Under the pieces are notes generated by a model that saw only the letters and a program-made list of their open reading frames with translations, did no database searches and was not told where the DNA came from. This document shows, one piece after another, positions 1-5,635 of a DNA stretch of 7,428 bases (positions are counted from its first letter, which is position 1; the number at the start of each line of letters is the position of its first letter). The DNA is from CAYRFU01 sp964423525. Its GTDB lineage: Bacteria; Vulcanimicrobiota; Xenobia; Xenobiales; JADMJV01. Made by a program: the position numbers and the translations under genes. The stretch is taken from positions 1-7,428 of the forward strand of contig CAYRFU010000339.1 in assembly GCA_964423525.1 (NCBI GenBank), read 5' to 3'.

Positions 1-80
1 GAATTACGGATGCGATTATTGCATCAGCTATCGAAGTCCATCGGGAGCTTGGCCCGGTCTGCTTCCGCCGCTCAAAGTGA
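1..80 (+). pseudogene. GxxExxY family protein, N-terminal fragment (cut by window edge, broken)
   Basis: Read from base 3, the plus strand encodes ITDAIIASAIEVHRELGP. This is the highly conserved N-terminal helix of GxxExxY proteins, a small family of unknown role often likened to PD-(D/E)XK nuclease folds. The start codon lies left of the window. After LGP the family normally continues GLLES.YE; here the frame runs VCFRRSK and stops at 78-80. Adding one base near 56-58 restores GPGLL, but the sequence then gives PPLKVTFRPDF and a stop, without the expected ESxYE or later core. I therefore read it as a truncated remnant with a breakpoint around 62-66, not just a sequencing indel. The identification rests on 18 residues but the match to the family consensus is strong. 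Confidence 0.62.
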
Positions 81-108
81 CTTTCCGGCCGGACTTCTAG
101 CGCTGATC

Positions 109-138
109 TTCCTCGGCTCGAAGAATCGGGCCGAGGAA
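109..138. repeat. 9-bp inverted repeat, possible transcript-end hairpin
   Basis: TTCCTCGGC (109-117) and GCCGAGGAA (130-138) are perfect reverse complements around a 12-nt loop. It lies about 90 nt beyond the ferredoxin stop, in the 81-228 stretch where I see no gene. No T-run follows on either strand, so it is not a classical intrinsic terminator. It could protect or end the leftward pcnB-rpiA-ferredoxin transcript. Confidence 0.4.
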
Positions 139-228
139 CTCCCGCCCTGTCTGAACTCCCCGTCGTCAAGCCAGATGCGTCGGTGGGAGCAAACATCGAC
201 CTCAACCAGGTCTGGCAGCGCCGGCAGT

Positions 229-570
229 TCATAGGTGGCCGTGGACTTCCTCTTGATTGAGCCGAATCCATTGCTCCACGGTGGGAACCTCAACCACCAC
301 CGGGCCTGAAAGACGAGCCTGACAAGCCAGTCTCCACCCCTGCTGCTGACGAAAGTCGGGCAGGCGACGGGCCTCTTTTCCCTCGATAGGGGTCAGAAAA
401 TCGTGGCCTCGGACCACTCGAACCCGACAAGTGGTGCAGTTAGCGTTCCCTCCGCAGACATGGCGAAGTTCCTGGTCGACCTGACCGGCGGCCTCCAGGA
501 GAGTCGTATGGGGTTCGATCATCCCCTTCTTTCCGGAGGGTTCAAAAACGACCAGGGCCGCTTTTTTCAT
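229..570 (-). CDS. [2Fe-2S] ferredoxin (2Fe-2S iron-sulfur cluster binding protein)
   Basis: A 113-residue soluble electron carrier of the plant/adrenodoxin-like beta-grasp fold. Four cysteines can bind one [2Fe-2S] cluster: Cys39, Cys45 and Cys48 in CGGNANCTTC (C-x5-C-x2-C), and Cys83 in WRLACQ. The N-terminal strands (KAALVVFEPSGKKGMIEP) followed by TLLEAA match the usual order of strand, strand, helix before the cluster loop. There is no signal peptide or membrane segment, so it is cytoplasmic. The ATG start at 568-570 overlaps the rpiA stop (ATGA) and has no obvious Shine-Dalgarno, which suggests translational coupling to rpiA. The redox partner cannot be told from the window. The C-x5-C-x2-C spacing is shared with ferredoxin domains of corrinoid-protein reactivators, but this protein is too short to be one of those. 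Confidence 0.93.
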   Translation of the reverse strand: MKKAALVVFEPSGKKGMIEPHTTLLEAAGQVDQELRHVCGGNANCTTCRVRVVRGHDFLTPIEGKEARRLPDFRQQQGWRLACQARLSGPVVVEVPTVEQWIRLNQEEVHGHL

Positions 571-1259
571 GGCGTAACCCGGTAGGAAATCTGCTCCGTC
601 GTCCCGTCCGGTTGACCCACTACGACCACGTCGGTCAGGCCTACGAAGAGGCCTGTCTCGACCACCCCGACTAAAGCTTTCAAGCGCAGGTCAAGGGCCC
701 GAGGGTCGTGGATCGGCCCAAACTCGCAATCCACGATCAGGTGACCTCCATCGGTGCGAAAAGGGTCGGTTTCTCCCCCTCGCAGACTGGCCTGACAGCC
801 GCACTGCTCCAGCAGCCCGACGGTGTCCCGCCAGCCGAAATCGACAATCTCGATGGGGAGAGGAAAGCCCGGACCGAGCAGGGGTTGCCTTTTACTGGAG
901 TCGACCATGACCACCAGACGTCGGGAAGAGCGAGCCACCAGCTTCTCTCGCAACAGAGCGCCGCCACCACCTTTGATCAGATGCCCCTCGCCATCCACTT
1001 TGTCGGCTCCGTCGAGAGTCAAGTCGTTGACCAAGCTCTCGGGATAGTCTGAAGCTAGAGGGATGCCCAGTTCTCTGGCTCGTCGGGCCGTGTCCTCGGA
1101 GGTAGGAACTCCCTCAACCGTCAGACCCCCCCGTACTCTCTCGGCCAGCGCCGCCAACATGTGGACAGCTGTCGAGCCCGTCCCCAGGCCGACTCGCATT
1201 CCGTCTTCGATTAGTGCCGTCGCGGCTTTGGCGGCGGCCGCTTTGGCCAGGTCGCTCAA
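567..1259 (-). CDS. rpiA: Ribose-5-phosphate isomerase A
   Basis: Interconverts ribose 5-phosphate and ribulose 5-phosphate in the non-oxidative pentose phosphate pathway (cytoplasm). The 230-residue length is typical of RpiA. Visible motifs are the phosphate loop GLGTGST (24-30), the active-site DGAD (83-86), and KGGGGALLREK (96-106), whose Glu105 corresponds to the catalytic glutamate (E103 in E. coli RpiA). The C-terminal half carries the usual VDCEFGPIHDPRALD segment. Residue 87 is Lys where many homologues have Glu (DGADE), a small deviation. The start is TTG at 1257-1259, overlapping the pcnB stop as TTGA. I prefer it because a strong AAGGAGA ribosome site lies 7 nt upstream and the helix SDLAKAAAAKAA fits the family N-terminus. 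Middle gene of the leftward operon. Confidence 0.96.
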   Translation of the reverse strand: MSDLAKAAAAKAATALIEDGMRVGLGTGSTAVHMLAALAERVRGGLTVEGVPTSEDTARRARELGIPLASDYPESLVNDLTLDGADKVDGEGHLIKGGGGALLREKLVARSSRRLVVMVDSSKRQPLLGPGFPLPIEIVDFGWRDTVGLLEQCGCQASLRGGETDPFRTDGGHLIVDCEFGPIHDPRALDLRLKALVGVVETGLFVGLTDVVVVGQPDGTTEQISYRVTP

Positions 1260-2548
1260 GACGACTCTCCTTTTCGGGTCTGGCGGCGTCGGACCCGACG
1301 CCGTCCGCTCTTCTTCTGAGGCTTCGAGTCGGAACTCGAAGTTTGCTCTTTGCGGGTCTGTCTCTGCTCCAGCCAGTGGTCGAGCTCCTCCTGCCAGTGG
1401 CCGGTTGCCTTCACGAAAATCTCGAAGAGGTCGAGGGATTCGGGGAAATAGGACTTGGTCTGGAAGGACTTCGAGGACGGTCGCTTATGTCCCGAACGAG
1501 GTCGAAACTTTCTTTGGGCCAAGAGAATCTGTTGGGCCCTCTCCGTGTCTCGCCTCGACAGTCCGATTTCGGGCAGAATTTTGAGGGCCTCGCGCCTGAC
1601 CACCACATCGGGACTTCCTCCGGTTAACAGTCCGGCCTCCAGCACCCGCGGAAAAATCCAGGCCGCGAAGACGACGGGTCGAGTCAATTCACGACCTGAC
1701 CCGATCAGCTCGTCGCTGGCTTCGAGCAAACGAAAGAGCAACTCACCATCGGGGTCTTCGACCATATCGCCCCGGGAAGCGGCGGCCAGATACTCTCCCA
1801 TATGAGGCTCGATCAAAGAAAGTAGACCGGAATCGTCTAGCAACTCCAGCGACCGGCAAGACGACCCTTCAGCCAAGAGACGGGCAAAGTCCTCAAAGAC
1901 GCGCGGCGGGGCGCTCTTGGCGATCGCCTCTCGCGAGTCAAGCATCGCTTCCCAGGTGTTCTTTTCAATCCGAAAGCCCAGCCGAGCGGCAAACTTAATG
2001 GCCCTCAACATTCGAACCGGGTCTTCTTGAAAGCGCGTCCAAGGGTCGCGGATGGTGCGGATAATCCCTTTCTGGAGATCATCGACACCGCCCACGTAGT
2101 CGATCACCGAAAAATCGGCGATATCGTAGAACAGGCCATTGATGGTAAAATCTCGCCGCAGCGCATCTTCCTCCGGACTTCCGAAGGTGTTGTCGTCACG
2201 CACCAGCAGTTCATCGGACTCGTCGTCTCCACCCGGATCGCTACGAAAGGTGGCCACCTCGATCAAGCGCCCCCCCGAGAAATGAACATGAGCCAGTCGA
2301 AAACGCCTGCCGATCAAACGGCAGTTGCGGAAAAGCTTCTTCACCTGCGACGGTCGTGCCGAGGTCACCACGTCAAAGTCTTTGGGCCGGCGGTTGAGGA
2401 AGAGGTCTCTCACCCCTCCGCCCACGAGATAGGCCGTGTGACCAGAACGATAAAGTCGATAGAGAACCTTGAGAGCACAGGGATCGATCTCTTTACGGGA
2501 TATGGGATGGGAGTCTCTACCTAGTATCCGAGGCGGCATCGGCTGCAA
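1256..2548 (-). CDS. pcnB: Poly(A) polymerase I type nucleotidyltransferase (class II CCA-adding/PAP family)
   Basis: Adds 3' poly(A) tails to RNA, promoting decay; related class II enzymes add CCA to tRNA. Motifs in order: HPISRKEIDPCALKVLYRL (14-32), typical of bacterial PAP N-termini; LVGGGVRDLFLNRRPKDFDVV (41-61) with nucleotide-binding GGG and catalytic metal-binding Asp57/Asp59; CRLIGRRFRLAHV (76-88), the signature that separates bacterial PAP from CCA-adding enzymes; RRDFTINGLFYD (131-142); and the RNA-binding head domain DPVRMLRAIKFAARLGF (176-192). The C-terminus is a very basic Arg/Lys/Ser/Gln tail (about 395-430), as in E. coli PAP I, probably for RNA binding. Length is 430 residues versus about 465 in E. 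coli. First codon is TTG at 2546-2548; ATG at 2537-2539 (residue 4) is an equal alternative, and neither has a clear Shine-Dalgarno. Promoter-proximal gene of the pcnB-rpiA-ferredoxin set. Confidence 0.92.
   Translation of the reverse strand: MQPMPPRILGRDSHPISRKEIDPCALKVLYRLYRSGHTAYLVGGGVRDLFLNRRPKDFDVVTSARPSQVKKLFRNCRLIGRRFRLAHVHFSGGRLIEVATFRSDPGGDDESDELLVRDDNTFGSPEEDALRRDFTINGLFYDIADFSVIDYVGGVDDLQKGIIRTIRDPWTRFQEDPVRMLRAIKFAARLGFRIEKNTWEAMLDSREAIAKSAPPRVFEDFARLLAEGSSCRSLELLDDSGLLSLIEPHMGEYLAAASRGDMVEDPDGELLFRLLEASDELIGSGRELTRPVVFAAWIFPRVLEAGLLTGGSPDVVVRREALKILPEIGLSRRDTERAQQILLAQRKFRPRSGHKRPSSKSFQTKSYFPESLDLFEIFVKATGHWQEELDHWLEQRQTRKEQTSSSDSKPQKKSGRRRVRRRQTRKGESS
1266..1274 (-). promoter_or_regulatory. 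Ribosome binding site for rpiA
   Basis: On the minus strand this reads AAAAGGAGA. Its GGAG core ends 7 nt before the TTG at 1259-1257. It lies inside the 3' end of pcnB and decides the TTG start, as no ATG of rpiA has a comparable site. Confidence 0.7.
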
Positions 2549-2559
2549 TTTTGCAATTT
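2544..2559. repeat. Tandem duplicate of TGCAATTT in the divergent promoter region
   Basis: TGCAATTT occurs twice back to back (2544-2551 and 2552-2559). The same bases hold a short inverted repeat TGCAA-TT-TTGCA (2544-2555). It overlaps the putative TTG start of pcnB and is an AT-rich island in GC-rich DNA between two divergent genes, so it could be a promoter element or operator. I cannot assign convincing -35/-10 boxes on either strand. Confidence 0.35.
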
Positions 2560-2583
2560 AGGCCGCGTTTCCTGTCCTTTCAG

Positions 2584-2590
2584 AGGAGGA
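2584..2590 (+). promoter_or_regulatory. Strong Shine-Dalgarno-like sequence set unusually far from the propeller start
   Basis: AGGAGGA is a near-perfect anti-16S match but ends 28 nt before the ATG at 2619, far beyond the usual 5-10 nt. The propeller frame is open upstream, but it contains no ATG, GTG or TTG closer to this site. It may be fortuitous, act through mRNA folding, or reflect a local sequence error. Confidence 0.35.
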
Positions 2591-2618
2591 CCCTGCCTAC
2601 CAGCGAAGCCGCGCCCCA

Positions 2619-3512
2619 ATGCGGCGACTGGTTTTGATTCTCTTGCTGGCCAGCACAGTGGCGGCCGGGCCCTTATCGGAACGGATCGTGTTCGTTTCAG
2701 ACCCTCAAGGAATCCCCAAGCTGTATATTGTTCGCCCCGACGGCAAGGACCTCAAACGCCTCTCTCGCTTTCGGGGTCCAGAGTACGAGCCCGCTCTCGA
2801 CCCCCAGCGCAAACGCCTCGCTTATCGGGGCTTGGCAGAGATCCCTTTTGGGTCTGGCCGCCCCAACTGGGACCTTTTCGTGCTTGACCTGCAAGGTCGC
2901 CAGCGACGACGCCTGACGACCAGCCTGGGCGATGACCGCCAGCCTAGTTGGTCTCCCGACGGCCAGAGAATCGTCTTCTCAACGGACCGCTGGGGAGCCA
3001 GAGAGCTCGCCATCGTGACCGTCGAGACAGGAGAGGTCGAGCGGCTGACCTGGGATGAATCCGTCAACCGCTCTCCGGCCTGGTCCCCCGATGGCAAAAC
3101 CGTCGCCTTCGCCAGTCATCGCAACGGCTATCCAGAGCTGTATCTGATGGACCTCGAAAGCAAGACCTTTCGACGTCTCACCAAGAATGGAAGAGTCGAC
3201 TCCCTGCCCAACTGGTCTCCCGACGGAAGATTCCTGGTCTACCAGGCGGAACACGGCCCCAGAAAGCGGTCTCACATCAAGATTGTCGAGATAGAAACGC
3301 TCGAAGTGCAGGTCCTCGACACGGTCACCGAGGCTCCAGCTTATCCTACCTGGTCCCCCTCGGGAAAAGAGATTCTCTTCGCTGGCGGGCCGGGCAACGC
3401 TCGGGGTCTGTATCGCTATTCTTTGGAGGACCAGAAGGAGGAAGGGTTTAGCTTGAGGGGCTACCTCCCTGTGAGCGAGAGTGCCTGGCGCGAGGTGCCT
3501 CTACCATGGTAG
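2619..3512 (+). CDS. Secreted TolB-like PD40 beta-propeller protein
   Basis: A 297-residue exported protein with a signal peptide: two arginines at 2-3, hydrophobic stretch about 4-15, probable cleavage after STVAA near 16-17, no lipobox. The mature part is a chain of WD40-like PD40 repeats, as in the TolB C-terminal propeller. Clear blades are at PSWSPDGQRIVF (109-120), PAWSPDGKTVAF (153-164), PNWSPDGRFLVY (197-208) and PTWSPSGKEILF (243-254), plus a degenerate one at PALDPQRKRLAY (58-69). LYIVRPDGKDLKRLS (35-49) and LYLMDLESKTFRRLT (174-188) are matching inter-blade strands. It lacks the TolB N-terminal domain and no pal or tolA is near, so it is not a proven Tol component. Such propellers usually mediate protein contacts in the periplasm. 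The stop overlaps the next ATG by 7 bp, indicating co-translation with the hemerythrin gene. Confidence 0.88.
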   Translation: MRRLVLILLLASTVAAGPLSERIVFVSDPQGIPKLYIVRPDGKDLKRLSRFRGPEYEPALDPQRKRLAYRGLAEIPFGSGRPNWDLFVLDLQGRQRRRLTTSLGDDRQPSWSPDGQRIVFSTDRWGARELAIVTVETGEVERLTWDESVNRSPAWSPDGKTVAFASHRNGYPELYLMDLESKTFRRLTKNGRVDSLPNWSPDGRFLVYQAEHGPRKRSHIKIVEIETLEVQVLDTVTEAPAYPTWSPSGKEILFAGGPGNARGLYRYSLEDQKEEGFSLRGYLPVSESAWREVPLPW

Positions 3513-4123
3513 ACCATTTGGACTTGCGCAGAGTGCCGGCGGAGGAAGCCGCCGGCCGTCTGGACGAAGCCTGGAGCCGACTCCAGACTCCCTTGTTAGT
3601 GCGCTCTTTTCGCCCTTTGCCGCCAACTCCAACCGGGCTAGTGGCTTGGCCCCTAGTGGATGGCCCCTCAGCCTTCTTCTCGGTTTACTCCCAGCCTCGG
3701 CCCCAGAGTCAGGCCCTCGACCGGCTCCGCCAGGACCACCTTGAGCTGGCCCGCCTCTATCACAGCTCTGTCAAGCAGGCCCTGGCAGGCGAGGAGCTGA
3801 CTCTCAAGCCCCAATTCCAGCACCTTTTGATCGACCACCTGAAGTTCGAGGAAGACCATCTCTTCGGGCTTTTCTCCGAGGTGGTGGATGACGAGCGTCT
3901 GGTTCGGGAGTTGGGCTACGAGCATCAAGGCATCCGCCAAGGCCTCGAGGCCTACCCTGACTTTCTAGACCGAGTTCTAGGCGGTTGCACCAAAAAGGAG
4001 AGAGACTCCTTCGAGATCGACTTCTTCCACCTGATCGAGCACCATGTCGAACGAGAAGAGAAGGCTCTCTACCCCCTCCTCGAGACCCTGGTCCCCGAGC
4101 GTTTACGTTTCAGCATCGTTTGA
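3506..4123 (+). CDS. DUF2249-like plus hemerythrin HHE-domain protein
   Basis: A 205-residue soluble protein with two parts. Residues about 4-62 (LDLRRVPAEEAAGRLDEAW...) resemble the short SirA-like DUF2249 fold, which starts LDxRxLPPxER; this is an inference from pattern. Residues about 70-200 form a four-helix hemerythrin-like domain that should bind a di-iron centre: His78 (QDHLEL), His111 and Glu115/116 in DHLKFEEDHLF, His140 (YEHQGI), and His179/180 with Glu182-185 in EHHVEREEKALYP. Related proteins bind O2 or NO or help repair iron centres (YtfE/ScdA group), but no specific role can be set here. Start ATG at 3506 has a GAGGTG ribosome site 8 nt upstream and overlaps the propeller stop. 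An exported propeller coupled to a cytoplasmic iron protein is an odd pair. The next gene follows after 24 bp. Confidence 0.85.
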   Translation: MVDHLDLRRVPAEEAAGRLDEAWSRLQTPLLVRSFRPLPPTPTGLVAWPLVDGPSAFFSVYSQPRPQSQALDRLRQDHLELARLYHSSVKQALAGEELTLKPQFQHLLIDHLKFEEDHLFGLFSEVVDDERLVRELGYEHQGIRQGLEAYPDFLDRVLGGCTKKERDSFEIDFFHLIEHHVEREEKALYPLLETLVPERLRFSIV

Positions 4124-4147
4124 GTCCAGCCGCCTACCATCTCGGCG

Positions 4148-5599
4148 ATGATGATGACCGCCCTATCCCACAGCCCTAGGGTCGCCCTGTCCAGGCCGAG
4201 CCTAGCGATTGCGCCCACTCCGGACACGCCAGAGCCTGACGGCGTCGAACTCAGTCACACCCAAAAGGTCGAGAAAACGGACTGGAATGCGGGTCAACTC
4301 AAAAGCGAGCTGACTGGAGAGTTGAGGGCTTTGTCGACTTCGTGACCCGCCTGGAACCAGCTGTTAGCGTCTATGGCACCAGCCGCAAACTCAAACCTGG
4401 GAGTCGCCTTGACGACCTCACTCGCTGGACTGGCCGCTGCCTGGCCGAGCGAGGTCTGCCGGTGAGAACCGGCGGTGGAGACGGCGTGATGGCCGGGGCT
4501 CTAGAAGGATTTATCCAGCAACGGGATTCGAACGTGCCCACCTTTCACCTGACGGACACGGTCGGACGTCGGGATCTCAAGACTCAAGCCATCAACATTA
4601 AACTGCCCTGGGAGCAGAAGCTCAATCCTTACGCCGAAGTCGCTCACGAAGTGGGAACCCCTCTCGGTCTGCTCTATCGAGAGCTGGGTCTTTACATCAA
4701 CTCCTTAGCTGTTCTGCCCGGGGGGGGTGGGCACCGTCAACGAACTGTTCGATCTCTGGGGACGAGGGGTCCAGGGCCACCATAACGACCCGCTGGTGGT
4801 CGATCAGCTCTTCTGGGGTGGCCTGCTGGGGGAATTTGAGCGGGTCGCGACCCAAGAACGCCAGCTGGTGTCGCCGGCGGAATGGCAAAAGCTGACCCTC
4901 TCCACCAACCGGGAGGACACGGTCTGCAACCTCTGGTCCGAGACTCAGGTGGGCTGGGATGTCGACGCCAATGGCCTTCGTGACCGCCTAATTCAGCAAG
5001 TGCGAGCAGGCATCGATCGCCTTGACCAGGGCTCGGAATCGGTCCTCGTGGTCGGCAGTCAGAGGCTTGCAGCCGACGACCCGACCTGCCAGGTGTTGGC
5101 CTCGGTGGTGGGAGCCCTGACGGCCGATGGGGAGCCCCTCAAGTTGGGGAGCTGCGGCGCTGTGGCCGAGACAGCAGTCGACGCAGCCCGTCAAGCCAAT
5201 CCAGAAGCGGAACTCCAATCCTTCGTTCTCAAAGAGGAGGCGGCCCGCGGCCAGGCTCCCCCGACAGACACTTTGATGACGGTCGATGACGAGACCACCA
5301 AACAGATGCTTTTGTCGCTTCGCACCAAAGCCGTGGTCGNNNNNNNNNNCCTACCTGGAGATGTCCGCAGCCTGGCCGACCTGCTGAGTGTGTTGACCAT
5401 GGCTTATGTGGGGGCCATTCCCAAGATGCCGATCGTCCTGATCGGCGAGGACTACTGGAAGCCTCTGATCGAAGCCATCGACCAGACCATGTTCCACCCT
5501 GATTTTCCTACCGCTTCTCGAAGTGTCTTGGACCGGGTCACCATAACGGATGACCCGGCCACGGCTTTGAGAGCTCTCAGAACCCCGGTGGGCTCGTAG
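4148..5599 (+). CDS. Tandem LOG-domain (TIGR00730 / lysine-decarboxylase-like) protein, split by two compensating frameshifts
   Basis: I read this as one protein of about 483 residues. The first segment (4148 to about 4322) and the last (4727-5599) are in the same frame; the middle is one base out. One added base near 4322-4326 and one G removed from the G8 run at 4720-4727 give a continuous chain. Layout: Pro/Ser-rich flexible N-terminus (1-35), charged linker, LOG domain 1 (about 72-245), LOG domain 2 (about 297-480). Domain 1 has the Rossmann start VSVYGTSR, the loop TGGGDGVMAGALEG (from residue 108), an Arg in YRELGLY and PGGVGTVNE (191-199). LOG enzymes (plant LOG, bacterial PpnN) cleave nucleoside monophosphates to base plus ribose 5-phosphate; substrate here is unknown. 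Domain 2 keeps the fold but not the motifs. Start: ATG-ATG-ATG at 4148-4156 without a clear Shine-Dalgarno. Alternative reading: separate genes, with GTG at 4342 overlapping the preceding stop. Confidence 0.68.
4342..4785 (+). CDS. LOG domain 1, N-terminal half (middle-frame segment of the split gene)
   Basis: This 147-codon frame is what a gene caller would report. GTG at 4342-4344 shares bases with the TGA at 4343-4345 of the frame before. Real coding ends at LAVLPGG (about residues 122-128); the remaining 19 residues, GGHRQRTVRSLGTRGPGPP, are the wrong frame after the G8 run. The same frame is open upstream of 4342 and reads EGFVDFV directly before TRLEPAVSVYG, which argues that GTG is not the true start and that the protein continues leftward. 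It carries the nucleotide-binding GGG loop (44-46) but lacks the catalytic Glu of PGGxGTxxE, so alone it would be inactive. Confidence 0.6.
   Translation: MTRLEPAVSVYGTSRKLKPGSRLDDLTRWTGRCLAERGLPVRTGGGDGVMAGALEGFIQQRDSNVPTFHLTDTVGRRDLKTQAINIKLPWEQKLNPYAEVAHEVGTPLGLLYRELGLYINSLAVLPGGGGHRQRTVRSLGTRGPGPP
4720..4727 (+). other. G8 homopolymer at the frameshift site
   Basis: Seven Gs would encode PGGVGTVNE in one frame (CCC GGG GGG GTG GGC); eight are present. The shift splits the family's signature motif exactly, so an extra G, by sequencing error or replication slippage, is the simplest reading. Confidence 0.85.
4727..5599 (+). CDS. LOG domain 1 C-terminal half plus degenerate LOG domain 2 (last segment of the split gene)
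   Basis: A 290-codon frame starting at a GTG that is really the Val of PGGVGTVNE. Residues 1-45 complete LOG domain 1 (GTVNELFDLWGRG, then GGLLGEFERVA). Residues about 104-287 are a second LOG-like fold: SVLVVGSQRLAADDP as first Rossmann strand, LGSCGAVAETAVDAA where GGGxxGxM is expected, and LPGDVRSLADLLSVLT where PGGxGTxxE is expected, followed by well-kept PIVLIGEDYWKPLIEAI. Loss of the glycine triplet and the GTxxE core suggests a non-catalytic, structural or regulatory domain. Four residues (205-208) are unknown because of the N gap. The last codons (RTPVGS, stop) lie in the first 19-bp repeat. Confidence 0.75.
   Translation: MGTVNELFDLWGRGVQGHHNDPLVVDQLFWGGLLGEFERVATQERQLVSPAEWQKLTLSTNREDTVCNLWSETQVGWDVDANGLRDRLIQQVRAGIDRLDQGSESVLVVGSQRLAADDPTCQVLASVVGALTADGEPLKLGSCGAVAETAVDAARQANPEAELQSFVLKEEAARGQAPPTDTLMTVDDETTKQMLLSLRTKAVVXXXXLPGDVRSLADLLSVLTMAYVGAIPKMPIVLIGEDYWKPLIEAIDQTMFHPDFPTASRSVLDRVTITDDPATALRALRTPVGS
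5340..5349. other. Assembly gap of ten Ns inside LOG domain 2
   Basis: Both flanks are in the same frame with ten Ns, between KAVV and LPGD. Domain 1 and LOG proteins generally have the strand residues directly before LPG, so only about one residue is missing. The Ns are probably a fixed-size placeholder; a single base (codon G-N-C) would give KAVV-x-LPGD. Confidence 0.8.
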
Positions 5600-5635
5600 A
5601 ACCCCGGTGGGCTCGTAGAACCCCGGTGGGCTCAT
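5579..5635. repeat. Three tandem copies of a 19-bp unit between convergent stop codons
   Basis: Unit AGAACCCCGGTGGGCTCGT at 5579-5597, 5598-5616 and 5617-5635; the third copy differs by one base (CAT for CGT at its end). The first copy encodes the end of the LOG protein, whose TAG is at 5597-5599. The minus-strand metalloprotease stop (TGA) is at 5637-5635, at the edge of the third copy. Copies two and three therefore fill the whole intergenic space. I find no strong hairpin or T-run, so it is not a clear terminator; local duplication by slippage is the simplest origin. Confidence 0.9.

Noticed and set aside
1..231. Minus-strand ORF from ATG 231-229 (overlapping the ferredoxin stop as ATGA), starting MNCRRCQTWL and open to the window edge
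   Set aside because: The ATGA overlap and CxxC are tempting, but its left part is antisense to the clear GxxExxY coding segment, its composition is Ser/Arg/Gly-rich, and it matches no family.
1063..1627. Long plus-strand ORFs opposite rpiA and pcnB (173 and 137 codons)
   Set aside because: They are Arg/Ser/Pro-rich mirror frames of strongly conserved minus-strand genes and show no family motifs.
4148..4345. A separate small Pro-rich gene of 65 codons
   Set aside because: It shares the frame of the LOG C-terminal part, and one base near 4324 joins it smoothly to the LOG domain, so I treat it as that protein's N-terminus.
4715..4730. Programmed ribosomal frameshift or transcriptional slippage at G8
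   Set aside because: Possible in principle, but the gene also has an opposite shift about 400 nt upstream with no slippery sequence, and the split falls inside the catalytic motif; an error or simple indel is simpler.
567..5599. Metabolic link between RpiA and the LOG enzyme through ribose 5-phosphate
   Set aside because: The product-substrate match is real for the families, but the genes are in opposite, separate transcription units and ribose 5-phosphate is a general metabolite, so proximity is weak evidence.
5579..5635. CRISPR-like array
   Set aside because: The 19-bp units are directly adjacent with no spacers.
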